From Antennarius striatus (Eukaryota > Chordata > Actinopteri > Lophiiformes > Antennariidae), in assembly GCF_040054535.1 (NCBI RefSeq), contig NC_090777.1, forward strand, positions 16,378,001 through 16,442,000: 64,000 bases of DNA, written 5' to 3'. The translations under genes and the position numbers were made by a program. The notes under the pieces are model-generated. The model saw nothing but the letters and a program-made list of their open reading frames with translations. It did not search any database and was not told where the DNA came from. This document shows, piece by piece, positions 22,194-52,150 of this stretch (within the stretch, counting starts at the first letter, position 1; every line of letters starts with the position of its first letter).

Positions 22194-23014
22194 ATGAGCC
22201 CCAGCCTTGCTGCCGAGGCCGACCGGCCTGTCACGGCCAGGTCCACTGTTGCCCAGAGAAAACAAGCCAACGAACTGAGAAAGGTAAGGAAAAGATTCTA
22301 AATATATCGTTTTTCATTTTCATGAATGTGTACCCCCCCCCCCTTCCCAATTGAGTCTGCAGACCAATAACGTGTCTTGTCCTTGATTTCTTCTAGACCC
22401 TTAAACCTTTGCTGGAGAAGAGAAGACGTGCACGCATCAACGATAGTCTCAGCCATCTGAAGAGTCTGATTCTTCCTCTGGTTGGTAAAGACAACGCACG
22501 CTACTCCAAGCTGGAGAAAGCCGACATTCTGGAAATGACCGTCCGTTTCCTCAGAGACCTTCCTTCCAGTCCCATCAAAGGTAAGCATCATTTCTTGAAC
22601 TCCCATTCAAGTTATTTTATTTGACTTTCTGGATTATCTTCTGTAAATTCAAGCCACTGATCAACTCTTTTCCCCCCTCCAGATTCCGCTGACAGTTACA
22701 GAGAAGGCTACAAAGCCTGTCTCCAGCGCGTCTCAGCTCTGATTCCCAAAACGAGCCTGGATCGGGACGCGTGTCAGCGCATGAACGACTTCATCCAGCA
22801 GTCCGCGCCGGCTGCTGTCACCCCAACCTGCCTGAACTGCTGCGCTCAGAATTCCAGGAATCTCCCTCAGATTCATCAGAGACTCCAGAGCCTCAAATCC
22901 AGCTTCAGCACCAGACTGGAGAGCCAGTCACGCAGCAGCAGCAGCGCGGTGGCTCCAATCCGAGCGCAGCCGGGCCCACAAGCTGTCAACACGGCCATGT
23001 GGAGACCCTGGTAG
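22194..23014 (+). CDS. hes2: Hes2-like bHLH-Orange transcriptional repressor, copy 1
   Basis: Coding exons are 22194-22283, 22397-22580 and 22683-23014 (606 bases, 201 residues), with GT-AG junctions (AAG|GTAAGG, TTCTAG|ACC, AAG|GTAAGC, CTCCAG|ATT). The basic region contains the Hes-type proline ([15 protein letters not shown], residues 31-45), which favours class C CACGCG sites over E-boxes. The helix-loop-helix runs to about residue 85 ([17 protein letters not shown]). The Orange domain begins near [17 protein letters not shown] (95-111). The protein ends in WRPW (198-201), the Groucho/TLE recruitment motif. The helix sequence closely resembles human HES2. As a nuclear repressor it would act in cell-fate decisions, often downstream of Notch. 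Unlike copy 2 it has no intron in the loop. The two copies form a tandem pair; which one equals zebrafish hes2.1 or hes2.2 was not determined. Confidence 0.95.
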
Positions 23015-23436
23015 CTCAGATGGACACTTCTCTCATGTGTGTTATTTATTTCATGATGCTATGTCATTTGTACTTTAATAGTGGTAGCTGAAGCAAATAT
23101 GAGTATAAGAATAAGTGACTGTGTAATAATATTATTCAGTATTTGACTCATTTTGTGTTAAATGCCAGAGAGCACAGATCTCAAAGAAACTGAAGTCTAT
23201 GAATGTTTCAAATGCAATCCTCTTTGGGGTTTCAAAGACATGGGTTGTAGACAACACTTTTGTAAAACCCCAAGGGTTATTTTGTTCGAGGTTTGCACAA
23301 TTGACTTAAAAGTATTTTGGTCTGTGCAAAGAAATATATGTAAACACTATGTGTTAAATAGATTATGAGTCATTAGCATTGTGTTAAAAAAATGTTTTGG
23401 AATTTTGGAATATTCTGTCATTGTCAAAAGCGTGTC

Positions 23437-23442
23437 AATAAA
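23437..23442 (+). other. Polyadenylation signal of hes2 copy 1
   Basis: AATAAA about 420 bases after the stop codon; it is the only canonical signal noticed in the AT-rich 3' region and is followed by a TG/T-rich stretch near 23464-23480. Confidence 0.65.
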
Positions 23443-23684
23443 TTAACTCCAGATAAAAATGACCGGGTTGTTTGATCCTTGATTTTTATCGTGATCTAAG
23501 GATTTTGGGTTTATCATTAAATCTAAACTCTTCTTGAAAAGACTCCGCGTTTGAAAAGAGTAAAAAAAAAAAAAAAAAGGCGCGCAAACACACAAGAAAA
23601 CTGGTCCGTCTGCACCCAGTCATGCCGATGAGCAGCTGCTCCATTGTTGCTGATGAGAGGCGCCTCTGAGTTTACCGCCAAAGT

Positions 23685-23692
23685 GGTGGGAA
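23685..23692 (+). promoter_or_regulatory. CSL/RBPJ-like site downstream of hes2 copy 1
   Basis: GGTGGGAA matches the (C/T)GTGGGAA RBPJ consensus at 7 of 8 positions, in a locally G+C-rich patch (23578-23740) 670 bases after the stop codon. A single short match; weak evidence. Confidence 0.25.
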
Positions 23693-23759
23693 AGAGTCGG
23701 ACTGGTTGTGTGAAGGGACACACACTGAGGTGGCTGCAGTTGTGAAGCACAATCACAAA

Positions 23760-26573
<2,814 letters not shown>

Positions 26574-27338
26574 GATGGCAGAGGAGTTCAAGGTGGAGGT
26601 GGGACTGCATCAGGGATCAGCTCTGAGCCCCTTCTTGTTTGCTATGGTGATGGACAGGCTGACAGACGAGGTTAGACAGGAATCTCCCTAATGATATTTA
26701 CAGATAACATTGTGATCTGCAGTGAGAGCAGGGAACATGTGGAGGAGAAGCTAGAGAGGTGGAGGTTTGTCCTGGAAAGGAGAGGAATGAAGGTTAGCCG
26801 CAGTAAGACAGAGTACATGTGTGTGAATGAGAGGGACCCAAGTGGAAGAGTGAGGTTACAGGGAGAAGAGATCAAGAAGGAAAAGGAAGGAAGGAAAAGA
26901 GGTGAAGACACGTATACAGGCAGGATGGAACAGGTGGAGGAAAGTGTCAGGTGTGATGTGTGATAGAAGAGTTTCAGCTAAAATGAAAGGAAAGGTGTAC
27001 AAAACTGTGGTGAGACCAGCGATGTTGTTTGGTCTAGAGACAGTGTCACTGAAGAAAAGACAGGAGACAGAGCTGGAGGTAGCAGAGATGAAGATGCTGA
27101 GGTTCTCTCTGGGAGTGACCAGGATGGATAGGATCAGGAATGAGTACATCAGAGGGACAGCACATGTTAGAGGTTTTGGAGATAAAGTCAGAGAGGCCAG
27201 ACTGAGATGGTTTGGACATGTCCAGAGGAGAGATAGTGAATATTTTGGTAGAAGGATGCTGAGTTTTGTACTGCCAGGCAGGAGGCCTAGAGGAAGACCA
27301 AAGAGGAGGTTTATGGATGTAGTGAAAGAGGACATGAA
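26574..27338 (+). mobile_element. RTE-clade LINE, 5'-truncated copy, left part
   Basis: Matches the intact element from about position 6317 (GAGGAGTTCAAGGTGGAGG) to GAGGACATGAA. The catalytic FADD has become FTDN, there is a deletion just before it, and the FKYLGSTVQS segment is replaced by a short A/G-rich stretch, so it is non-functional. The C-terminal frame at 26902-27351 remains readable (VSGVMCDRRVSAKMKG, LRWFGHVQRRDSEY). Its 3' end is displaced by a 242-base insertion. Confidence 0.92.
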
Positions 27339-27580
27339 TAAAATGTCTTAAGGAGATGTCCCAGCTTTACTAAACTTGAAGGTTGAAGTGTACAGTGAGT
27401 GTTCACTGCAGTGATCCTCCCTTTGTTTGACCTACTCGTTGTGTCTGGAAAGAAGTTTGCGCGCTTCAGAAATGAATCTAGTCTTTGTCGACAATCTCTT
27501 GTCGTTTGTCCGTCTGATCCTTCGTCATTACTATATGTTCTTCTCTACAAATACATTATTACAATTCCTATGTTTGTGAG
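27339..27580. mobile_element. 242-bp insertion inside the RTE copy
   Basis: This segment separates two contiguous parts of the RTE 3' region. Its core (27401-27531) is nearly identical, in inverted orientation, to 28488-28614. No TIR or clear duplication was seen at its own edges, so its class is unknown. Confidence 0.7.
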
Positions 27581-27690
27581 AGTTGGTGTGAGAGAAAAAC
27601 ATGCAGAAGACAGGGTAAGATGGAGAAAACTGATTCGCTGTGATGACCCCTGAAGGGAAAAGCTGAAAGGAGAAGAAGAAGAAAAAGAAA
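27581..27690 (+). mobile_element. RTE-clade LINE, 3' end of the interrupted copy
   Basis: Resumes at AGTTGGTGTGAGAGA and continues to GACCCCTGAAGGGAAAAGC with a long GAAGAAG-type tail. Together with 26574-27338 it is one truncated insertion. Confidence 0.9.
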
Positions 27691-27734
27691 TTCTTTAATT
27701 TTAGTACTTTGAGAAGAGCAAAACAATAGTCAAC

Positions 27735-27800
27735 TAGACTTGCTTTAGGTTGGTTGAGGATGTTTTACCTCTCATCCAAGAGGCTTTTTCAAGTTCTATC
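27735..27800 (-). mobile_element. Interspersed-repeat fragment (CTCTTGGATGAGAGG type), minus strand
   Basis: ACCTCTCATCCAAGAGGC with flanking AAGTT is the reverse complement of the AAG(A/C)CTCTTGGATGAGAG word also found at 30189-30210. Both are remnants of one fish repeat family; limits are unclear. Confidence 0.5.
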
Positions 27801-28487
27801 TGCGTGGAGAACCAAGATATGAAAAACAAACAAGCACACAAAACAAACAAAATCACCAAGACGATGAGTTGTTAGGAGTCATATGGACTACACCGTCTAA
27901 GTGTGAGCAGTTTTCTGTTAGTTTTAAAAACTGTGTAAACTGTAAAAACAATAAAACAATAAAAATTAAAGTACAGTAGTGTGATTGACAAAGCATGATT
28001 TTATTGCTTTACATTCCCCTCCGGCTGTCTCATGTATTTCATCACCAGAGCACCAAAGCTCTGGAGCAGGAGAGAGGCTATAAATAGACTGTATTTGGTA
28101 ATTTTCAACAGATCCTGTGGTTGGATTTGATTATCAAGTACATCTAAACTGGAGAACTAATGTGATAAAAATTAATTGCGTCAAATGTACAGATGAAATA
28201 TAATTCTCTGTCCTCTGTGAGAGATATACAATTCAGATTGATGCTGTCCTCAAACCTTCAAATGAAACTTCATGTTATATTGGTAGAAGTCCTCATACAT
28301 CTGTGGTCAAATATGGTTGCTATTAGACAGTTGTTTCACTCTTGTAATTGGTGTAAATGCTCTTGTATGGTGATTTTTTCTCTCTTTTTTTGGCTAATGT
28401 GATATTTTCATTGTTTTTTTACACTCAGTAAGACAGAAAGTGTCACAAATATAGGAAATGTAATCATGTATTTGAGCAGAACATAAA

Positions 28488-28614
28488 GTAATGATGAAGG
28501 ATCAGATTAACAAATGACAAGAGACTGTCGACAAAGACTAGATTCATTCCTGAAGCACGAGAACTTCTTTCCAGACACAACGAGTCAAACAAAGGGAGGA
28601 TCACTGCAGTGAAC
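28488..28614 (-). repeat. Inverted copy of 27401-27531
   Basis: About 127 bases that, read on the minus strand, match 27401-27531 closely (GTTCACTGCAGTGATCCTCC at one end, TGATCCTTC(A/G)TCATTAC at the other). The copies are 956 bases apart and could form a stem or be ends of one element. Confidence 0.9.
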
Positions 28615-28932
28615 GCTGAAGATGTATAGTTTTTATTTATTCAGCTATAAAAACATAATTTTGTACTAAATATTATATCTTATATCAATAATTTTATACA
28701 ATTTTTCAGTCATGACCTGCTGAGGGTCAAGTGCAGAGACCAAACGTTAAATAGGTGTTTATTCTCGGTTGTTGGAGAGCACGGAAACATTCAGAAGGCT
28801 CTCGTCTTCATCCAACTCATATCACGCTGCAGCTCCATCCGTGTTCCTTCTCATCCCAGAGTTTACTGGCGATTCTTAATTCCCATGAAGAGTTGGGACG
28901 GTGTCAAGACAATGGCTACTTGTTATCCGGTG

Positions 28933-29075
28933 GCACAGATGGGATACCGACGCCGAATTTTTTTTGAAAAGACAAAAGAGGACTCTAACCGTAAGGGGAA
29001 AACTGAGGAGAACCCTCCCTCATCCTCCTCCTCACCGCTCCATCCCAGAGGAGGGGCGGTGAGGGACGCGTGCAG
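28933..29075. promoter_or_regulatory. hes2 upstream block 1, copy B
   Basis: Starts GCACAGATGG and reaches GGACGCGTGCA at 29064, as in copy A (20325-20475). The shared order of E-box, GACAAAA, AACCG(T)AAG and GGACGCGTGC indicates a common origin. It is 2.5 kb from the hes2 copy 2 start. An open frame running over it (28885-29130) shows no domain and is not called. Confidence 0.45.
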
Positions 29076-29920
29076 CAAGTGTGCCTGTCACCCTCAGGGC
29101 ATCCCATGTTCCAACCGAAACAATGGGTGATGTCTGCGTGTTGGTCACCTTCACATTTAAACTCTGTTTACGTTCTTTAATTTTTATTAAAGAAGGTAAT
29201 TAATGAATTAAATACAAACAGATCTGCCTTGAAATATGCCGAAAAGCCTCCAAATGGTGACTAACGCGCTGTTAAACGCGAAAAAATTAAATTGACTGAA
29301 TGATTCTGGAAAAAAAAAAAGCTTATACTGGACAAATGTAATATTTCATCACCATTTTTAAATATTATACATTTTAACTCAGTGTCCGTGTTATCGAAAT
29401 CTACTTGGATGATCTATTTTGTAAATACTCATCCCACTATGAAGTGCGTTTTCAGAAAGAAGCCTACAATAAAGACTAGTCATGCAGTCTGCTCGTCAAC
29501 ACAAACATCTTTCAGAATAAGAACAGATTGAGCTTGGTGTGTGTGTGTATCCTGTAGTTATATCATATTCATAAACAACCGTCCTGTGATGGCTTGGACG
29601 CTAAACTATCCAGGAGTCAAGCCTGATGAGACAATTGTAGCGCAGCTTCAATGGGGGCGGTGGGGGGGGGGTTGTAGACGGGTTTGTTTCAGTTGTACAC
29701 TAACATCATAGACACTCAGGAAGCATACAGATGGGGCACCCACGCCAAACCAGCGTGGAGATAATGTGTCATGCGAGTTCAGGTTATAGAAAAAGAGCTT
29801 GCAAACATGTAAAAGCACCAAACGGGTGTGAGGGTGTGTATGCGCGCGCATGGATGAAGGGGTCGAGCCACGGAACACGGAGATTGGCCACTCGGGATCC
29901 TGGTGTGGGGCAGAGGTGTG

Positions 29921-30024
29921 TGTGGGGGGCTGGGGAGCAGTGGAGGATGTGGAGAAGAGGTGTGGGGGGCTGGGGAGCAGTGGAGGATGTGGAGCAGAGG
30001 GATGGGGGGTGAGGAGCAGAGGGG
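29921..30024. repeat. G-rich 40-bp minisatellite upstream of hes2 copy 2
   Basis: Two nearly perfect 40-base units (starting TGTGGGGGGCTGGGGAGCAG) and a partial third. Open frames across it on both strands are artefacts. It occupies the same relative place as the 15-bp array in front of hes2 copy 1. Confidence 0.93.
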
Positions 30025-30045
30025 TGAAAGCTCGGTAACAGAGGG

Positions 30046-30079
30046 CCATCTGGTAGCCGTGGCGCGTGCAACGCACGTG
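30046..30079. promoter_or_regulatory. hes2 upstream block 2, copy B, with GGCGCGTGCA and CACGTG
   Basis: CCATCTGGTAG (CAGATG E-box on minus), GGCGCGTGCA at 30061-30070 and CACGTG at 30074-30079. It aligns with 20980-21017 over about 35 bases. It lies 1.4 kb 5' of the hes2 copy 2 start. CACGTG is a class B site, also bound by Hes/Hey proteins. Confidence 0.5.
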
Positions 30080-30137
30080 GTTCCCCAAGGTGCCGTGGTA
30101 TTTGATGGGTTGTCACGTCTTTCCAGTTTTGGGTCCA

Positions 30138-30300
30138 CAAACGAACTATCCAAAGCTGTTTAAATCAATCCACATGGACTTGGACTGAAGAAGACTCTTG
30201 GATGAGAGACGACACGTCTTCAAGAGCTTTCTTAAAGTTCAGTGGATTGATGTAAACAGCTTTGGACAACCATGACCTGGATGACTGACAACCTACACAG
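30138..30300 (+). mobile_element. Short repeat element with 24-bp inverted arms
   Basis: The arms at 30150-30173 and 30242-30265 are complementary at 23 of 24 positions and enclose AAGACTCTTGGATGAGAG, a word of a common fish interspersed repeat. The piece is probably a fragment of a transposon tail; its superfamily is not assigned. Confidence 0.6.
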
Positions 30301-31395
30301 ACATCGTCCACAAACAAAGCATCACAGCGGCAGAGGACTATGGTTGGGTGAGTAAATGAATAAAGTGGGCAAGTCTATATAATAAATAGTTATAAAACTC
30401 CTTAAAGTCCGGGCTTATTCACATATTTCGGTTATCACTGATAAGTGCGCCCTACCGACCCTCATGTTACTGCCCCCACCGCCCTGAACGAGCTGTTGAC
30501 AGCTGTGGACAAAGATCCTACAGGTAGACACTCCCCTGGGCAGACAGAGCAATAAAAAAAACGTCCCATGTTGTCACAACCTAACAGCAGCTGTTATTTG
30601 AAAGTAGCGTGGCTTGGGTATGAGATTGGATTCAGAGTCCATAACTCTGTGGACACTTTTCTTCACGCAAGCCTGACCCCTATCTGAGTTACACACGTGT
30701 TGCACCCAAATGCTAGTGGCGTTAATATATTTATTTACAAAGTATATCTGGTCTGAAAGGTATTTTATCAAACTTTAACAATAAAAAAACAAAACAAAAA
30801 CCACACAATAAAAGAGAATAATACCTATCCGATATTCAAAAGTGAGGTAAACAAACAACTAAATCTAGAATCCATCATAGAGAAAGCATTTTATTGTATT
30901 CTTTTGTTTAATAGGACACAAAATAAAATAAATAAATATAACCAAGATTTTACAATTGGTTCACCTCTGCACTGCAGTACATTGATTTTATCTGGTAACT
31001 AAACTTATTTATGTATTCTACATACAATATATTATATATAATATTAACCCCAAAAGAGTATGTATGTCTGTGAGTTGTTAATTTACAATAATTTGTAAAT
31101 GGAAGACTTGCAGAGTTAGGATTTGATTTGATTTGATTCACGTATGATGCGTGAATATTTAAAGATTCTCTGCGTCCATTTTCAGCTTCGCGACGCAGTT
31201 TTTGGTTGGATTGATCTATGGCTCACAACACAGACAGACAATGGAATTGTTACGCATTCATTATAGAAGAGGACAGATGGCAATGTTGCTATATTTTCGA
31301 GTTTTCTATTGGTTTCATCGAATGCTTGGCTATTTCAAATCGTTTAGTGTTGGCTTGGGGGCGGACCCGTGACGCACGGAAGTGGACGCCACAGA
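30301..31395. other. Intergenic stretch before hes2 copy 2
   Basis: AT-rich with no gene. A small inverted repeat TTCACG/CGTGAA (31137-31155, 7-base spacer) was noted about 340 bases before the start codon. Confidence 0.45.
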
Positions 31396-31399
31396 CCGG

Positions 31400-31408
31400 G
31401 ATAAATAC
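31400..31408 (+). promoter_or_regulatory. TATA-like box of hes2 copy 2
   Basis: GATAAATAC 88 bases before the ATG; position and sequence parallel the CATAAATAG of copy 1. Confidence 0.7.
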
Positions 31409-31487
31409 CGCAGCTCCAGCCCGTTGAAGACACATCCTTCTCGACCTCTGTTTTGGACACTTCTCCGACATAAAGAGGACTCTGAAA

Positions 31488-32390
31488 ATGTCTCCCAACA
31501 TGACTTGTGAATCTCTCCAATCATATTCTCCAAGGCAAACTGTGGCTAAAAGAAAGGAGGCCCATGAGCTCAGAAAGGTGAGTGAAGCTCAGAAATTTTG
31601 CTTTGTGCCATAAATTCCTCGTTTTGTCAGTAATGTAACGAATTCATAAATCAATTGTTTGATTTTTAGATTATGAAGCCTATGTTGGAAAAAAGAAGGC
31701 GCGCCCGTATCAACGACAGTCTGAACCACTTGAAAAACCTCATCGTTCCCCTCACAGGCAGAAAGGTAAGTTATTTATATACAATATATACAGATAAAAT
31801 CCTGAATGTTCATGTAAGTCATGTGATTAACATTTGATTTTAATGTTTTGTTTCCCCCCCCCCCAGATTTGCTACTCTAAACTTGAGAAAGCCGACATCC
31901 TGGAAATGACTGTGAGGTTCCTGAGCGACATCCCTCCCGGGAACGCTAAAAGTAAGTTATCCATCTGTTTATTACGTTCTGAGCAATAGATGAATACCCG
32001 TACAGAGGACTCGCAGTTGTCGTTCAAGCACAGAATTAATATTTTTATTCTTTTCCAGAATCCACAAATAGCTACAAAGACGGATACGGAGCCTGTCTCC
32101 AACGCGTTTCGGCTCTGCTTCCCAAAACGACTCTGGATCAAGACGCGCGTCAACGCGTGAAAGACTTCATTCGGCGCTCTACGTCTGCCACCCTCACCCC
32201 CACCTGTGTGAACTGTTGCTCTCAGAGCTCCACGGGCGTTTCTCTTATTCAAAAAAGACTTATAAACATCAAATCCAGCGTCGGCGCCAGACTGGACAGC
32301 CAGTCCCGTGGCAGCAGCGGAGCGATGGCTCCCACCAGATCGCAGCCAGACCTGCAGCCTGTCGGCGCTGTCCTGTGGCGACCCTGGTAG
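31488..32390 (+). CDS. hes2: Hes2-like bHLH-Orange transcriptional repressor, copy 2
   Basis: Coding exons are 31488-31577, 31670-31765, 31867-31951 and 32059-32390 (603 bases, 200 residues), with GT-AG junctions (AAG|GTGAGT, TTTTAG|ATT, AAG|GTAAGT, CCCCAG|ATT, AAA|GTAAGT, TTCCAG|AAT). The basic region [15 protein letters not shown] (31-45) has the Hes proline, the second helix is [17 protein letters not shown], the Orange domain starts near [19 protein letters not shown] (94-112), and the protein ends WRPW. Exon 1 (90 bases) and the last exon (332 bases) have the same lengths as in copy 1, proving tandem duplication. The extra intron lies in the loop (TGRK^ICYSK), which is one residue shorter than in copy 1. 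Four coding exons is the ancestral layout for this family as far as I know. Expected role: Groucho-dependent nuclear repression. Confidence 0.95.
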
Positions 32391-32852
32391 AGATTGAGTT
32401 AACTAGTGTTTCACGTTGGATGCATATCCGGAAAGCATCGCTTGTAAATAAACGCAGTGATTCATCACCTCGTTTACGTTGATGATAAGTTAGAATTCAT
32501 CGTTAAATCGTATTTGTTGAGTATTATATACTTACTTTTTACGCACGAGTCCGTTGTCCTGTTTAAGTTGACAAATGTAGACAGTCGTATTTATTCCAAA
32601 TCTGCATGTATGTATCTGTTATAATTTAGACCTCTCCGAGGACTAAGTGAATAAGGGCCATTGAAACAGCCCTGTAAGACCCTAAGGGTCAGTGTTTATG
32701 AATCTGCACGACAGACTTCTATGTCTTGAGTCTGAGCAGATGAACTTTGTATGCATAATATGTGTTAATTGAAGTTTCTCTGTTGGGATGTGCTATTTTT
32801 GCTATTTACAGCAGATGTGAATATAAATGTGTATATATATTATATAACTAAA

Positions 32853-32858
32853 AATAAA
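32853..32858 (+). other. Polyadenylation signal of hes2 copy 2
   Basis: AATAAA about 465 bases after the stop, followed by a TTGTCTTGTTTTT stretch. The distance matches that in copy 1. Confidence 0.65.
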
Positions 32859-32999
32859 ACTACGATGTAGTTAAATCTTGTCTTGTTTTTATTTAAACGT
32901 TCATTTGATGGATACGCAATTTAAAAAAAAAAAGGCACCTTTTTGAGGTGCTATTCTTCCAACAAAAAGAATATCAACAGCTGAAGACCTCAGTGGACT

Positions 33000-33413
33000 T
33001 GGAGAAATAAAACAGTGGACAGGAGCGTAATGAACGATCGCCACAGTCAAACGCGCCGCAGCAGGCAAGCGTGATGGAGTAAAGGCGGTCTCTGCTGCCC
33101 TCCTCCGACCGTTATGAGTAATGAATCGGTTCGGTTCTTCCTGCTATAGAAAGCTCTTATACAGACGTGGAAACTAAAATTCTGTTGGTTAAGTCAAACC
33201 TGTCCCGAGTCGATTCATTTACATTCCTTTTTTTTTTTTGCATACATAGTAAAGCCACATTTCATATTTTCCATGTTTTTGCATTTCTGTTGAAGTATTC
33301 CTTTATTTAATGAGTCATTAGTCAGACTCGGTCAGCCGGATGGCGTAGCCGGGTTTCACTTCACATCATACCTCCAGTGGTGCTCTAACGACAGAGAGGT
33401 TATCCTCATCACC
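33000..33413 (+). promoter_or_regulatory. acot7 upstream region
   Basis: The interval between the hes2 copy 2 3' end and acot7 exon 1 is short and includes CpG-bearing patches (33027-33125, 33340-33360). No TATA box is evident. It presumably holds the acot7 promoter; the start site is not determined. Confidence 0.4.
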
Positions 33414-49118
<15,705 letters not shown>

Positions 49119-49834
49119 GTGAGTTGAACTGTTCTCTTGTCGATTCCAGATGTGTGTTGATTCATCTGTACCATGCAGCCATGAGCAGTGATGAATTTTC
49201 ACTGGATCAAAACACATTAACAATAAAACATTTCTGTGGTCTAGCAAGTGTACTTCAACAGGAAATGTACACTCAGCTTTCTACAGCTTTGGTGTTTTTT
49301 TAGCTACTTTTAGCTTGTTTTGGTTCTCACACTCAGGCATTTACAGTTGAGTCTCTTGACTCTTATTGGTAAAACTTACAAGAAAACTAATTGAGACCAT
49401 TTAAAGACCGCTGTGGATTCATGAGTTAAGGTCCAGTGATGACTCCCATCAACCTGATGGACAGGACGTGTTGACCCTGTTTTGACAGTAACTGCTGGAT
49501 GTAAAAGTAAACTTTTCACACTTAACATGAGCTCTACTCAGTACAGTGGCATCCGGGGTTGTGTTTCTGTAAGACTATGAAAAAAATGATGCATAACAGT
49601 TTTGTCATTTCCTGGAATTATTCCAAAAAAACAAAGGAATGCATTGAATTCCAGGTATATATGCTAATGTTAGACTGACTCAAACTATTAGAATCAGAAG
49701 TAACATAAATGAAGAATCAGACTGGGGTTAAATAAAGCTGGAGATCAGTTAATGGGTGAGCATATGGTGCGACTGCTGCTAATGCTCAGTGCTGTAAATG
49801 CTGCCAGTGTGCGTAAAAAAACACCTTTTCATGG

Positions 49835-50062
49835 TGGAGATGTTGAGATTCATCCGGGTTCTCCGGCTTCCTCCCACCTCCAAACACATGCATTTCAAGT
49901 TAATTGGCCGTTCCAAATTGCCCGTGGGAGTGAGTGTGTGTGTGTGTGTTTGTATGTCTCTGTGTAGCTCCGCCTCGTGCCGTATGCCAGCTGGGATAGG
50001 CTCCAGCTCCCCGCGACCCGCGCAAGCGGATGAAGCGGTAGGAAAATGAATGAATAAATGTA
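49835..50062 (+). mobile_element. Interspersed repeat with (GAAT)n tail
   Basis: Contains TCCGGCTTCCTCCCACCTCC, AATTGCCCGTGGGAGTGAGT and GGGATAGGCTCCAGCTCCCC, then GCGGATGAAGCGG and a (GAAT)n tail. This layout is a very common fish repeat, plausibly the 3' end of an L2/CR1-type LINE. The 17193-17313 insertion is its short relative. Confidence 0.75.
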
Positions 50063-51737
50063 TTGACATTGTTTTATCATTTATTTCATTTGATAATGGA
50101 GCTTATTTGTTTTTAAAGTTGGGTGTAGAACAATGCTGATCGATTGATTTGGTGTGAACATTTAACCCCAACCCTTCAGTGTTTGCTGTGCAGCATCAGT
50201 ATCCGTGTCACACATCTGTGTCATTCTAACACATATGAAACTCACAGTTCACAAACAGCATCAGGCTGGTTGGTATGACTGTCCATGTGAAGGAGAGGGT
50301 GACATGGCGGCACTACGGAGGAGAAAGAAATGAAAAAACACAGAGAATTGAAGGGGGAAGAGCTTAGAAGGAGGAGGAGTATTAACTAGTGTATAATGTG
50401 TATATAATTAACAGATTAAAGAGGAATGACATATCTGTAATGAGTGATTAACCATTTCACACTCACATATACATTTTGTTCATGTTTGTATCGGCATTAT
50501 TCCATCTGTTCCACCTTCAGTAGTTTTTTTTTAATGAGTTTCCATGAAGGTTCCTCTCATTTTATTGGCATTAACTTCCTGTCTGTAGTTAGAGTGAAGT
50601 GTAATAAGAGAATTTTACTACTTCCGTCTTCCTAAGTGAATAGATGAAAGATGCTAGAGTAAAAATCTGTTCTGTGATGTTTTCAGAAATGATTTTTTAA
50701 ATTTATTTTTTGGCATTGCAGATTGATCGGTCTATATTTCTGTGTGCTGTTGTGCTTCTGGAGTGACTAGTGGGGCTGTTGTTCTCACACTTACTCACAG
50801 CAAAAACACTGCTGTTTTGAGCACGCAGACAGAGCAGGAAATTTCTGTCTAGAAGAACAAATGGGAAATAAGTCATGTTAAGAGGAAATTCATGGTGCTG
50901 ATGTGGCGCTGATGATGCTCCTTTCACAAACCAGAGGACTCAGGTTAAATTGTGTTTTTGTCACTTGTCTTCTGGCCTCATTGAAATTTCTCACTGGTCC
51001 TTTTCCATCAAGTAGAAAAACTATTTGTGCTAGCAAAAAGAGAACATATTTCTGAAAACATTCCTTCTATAATTGAAGCACTTTAAGTGTGTAAAAATCC
51101 ATAATTCATATTTTATATTTTCCAGCCTAGAAGCCTTGTCTTTATGCTATTTCTACGTGTACACTTCCATCATGCTTAACTTAACCCTGATGCCTAAAAT
51201 ATATTTTAAATGTGCAGTGGAACAAAATGACCCAGCAGAGAGAAAAAGATATAAAAAGTAAATAAGATTAAGAACAATTTTAATAATTTGTTGGGTAACC
51301 AGGCATAACAAAAACCTGTTAATCTGACGTCTCAAACAACATGAAAGAAGTAACTGCTCACTGGATGTCTTTTTGGCTGCAACTGTAACAAATCCAGCAT
51401 TTTATCAGCATGGAACAGATGCCTCTTATCAGTTGAGGTATATTGTTTCTGGCAGCGTATTCCTGCTTCATACTGCCGTTTCTATTGAGGTCAGCAATGT
51501 AAAGAGACCATCAGAGAGACACCAGAGAGAGAAGCAGTAGGAGAGCGGTTGACTAAGAGAGAGAGGCGATGAGAAGGAGACAGGACAGAAGGGGAGGAGG
51601 TGGAGGTGGAGGGAGCACGGTGGGATGGTTAAGTGTTACATGTGTCGTGATGGTTGCCTTTTTAATTTGCTGAGCTCACTGAGAAATCTGTCCAATTAAA
51701 AATCAAACGTGGAACAAGCATGCAGGTCATTTAGAAT

Positions 51738-51772
51738 ACACACACACACACACACACACGCACACACACACA

Positions 51773-51841
<69 letters not shown>

Positions 51842-51848
51842 ACACACC
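51738..51848. repeat. (CA)n microsatellite
   Basis: CA run with a few CG and CT interruptions. Confidence 0.95.
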
Positions 51849-51962
51849 ATCATTGTGTCTCTCTTTATATGCCATTGCTCATTAAGTAGTGTCCCCTGTT
51901 GTGCATTGCTTTCACTACACTTATTTTGTTTACATAACCGGGTCAGGTCATGCAGTCAGGGT

Positions 51963-52150
<188 letters not shown>

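Noticed and set aside
22771..23091. Alternative-frame open reading in the last hes2 exon
   Set aside because: The frame ending in WRPW at 23014 continues correctly from the spliced bHLH exons; the other frame does not.
28885..29130. 81-codon open frame with a serine run
   Set aside because: No homology recognised; overlaps hes2 block 1 copy B.
29648..30163. Proline/serine-rich frames on the minus strand and WG-rich frames on the plus strand
   Set aside because: Artefacts of the 40-bp G-rich minisatellite.
31137..31155. Inverted repeat TTCACG/CGTGAA
   Set aside because: Only 6-base arms; could be chance, and it matches no Hes or RBPJ consensus well.
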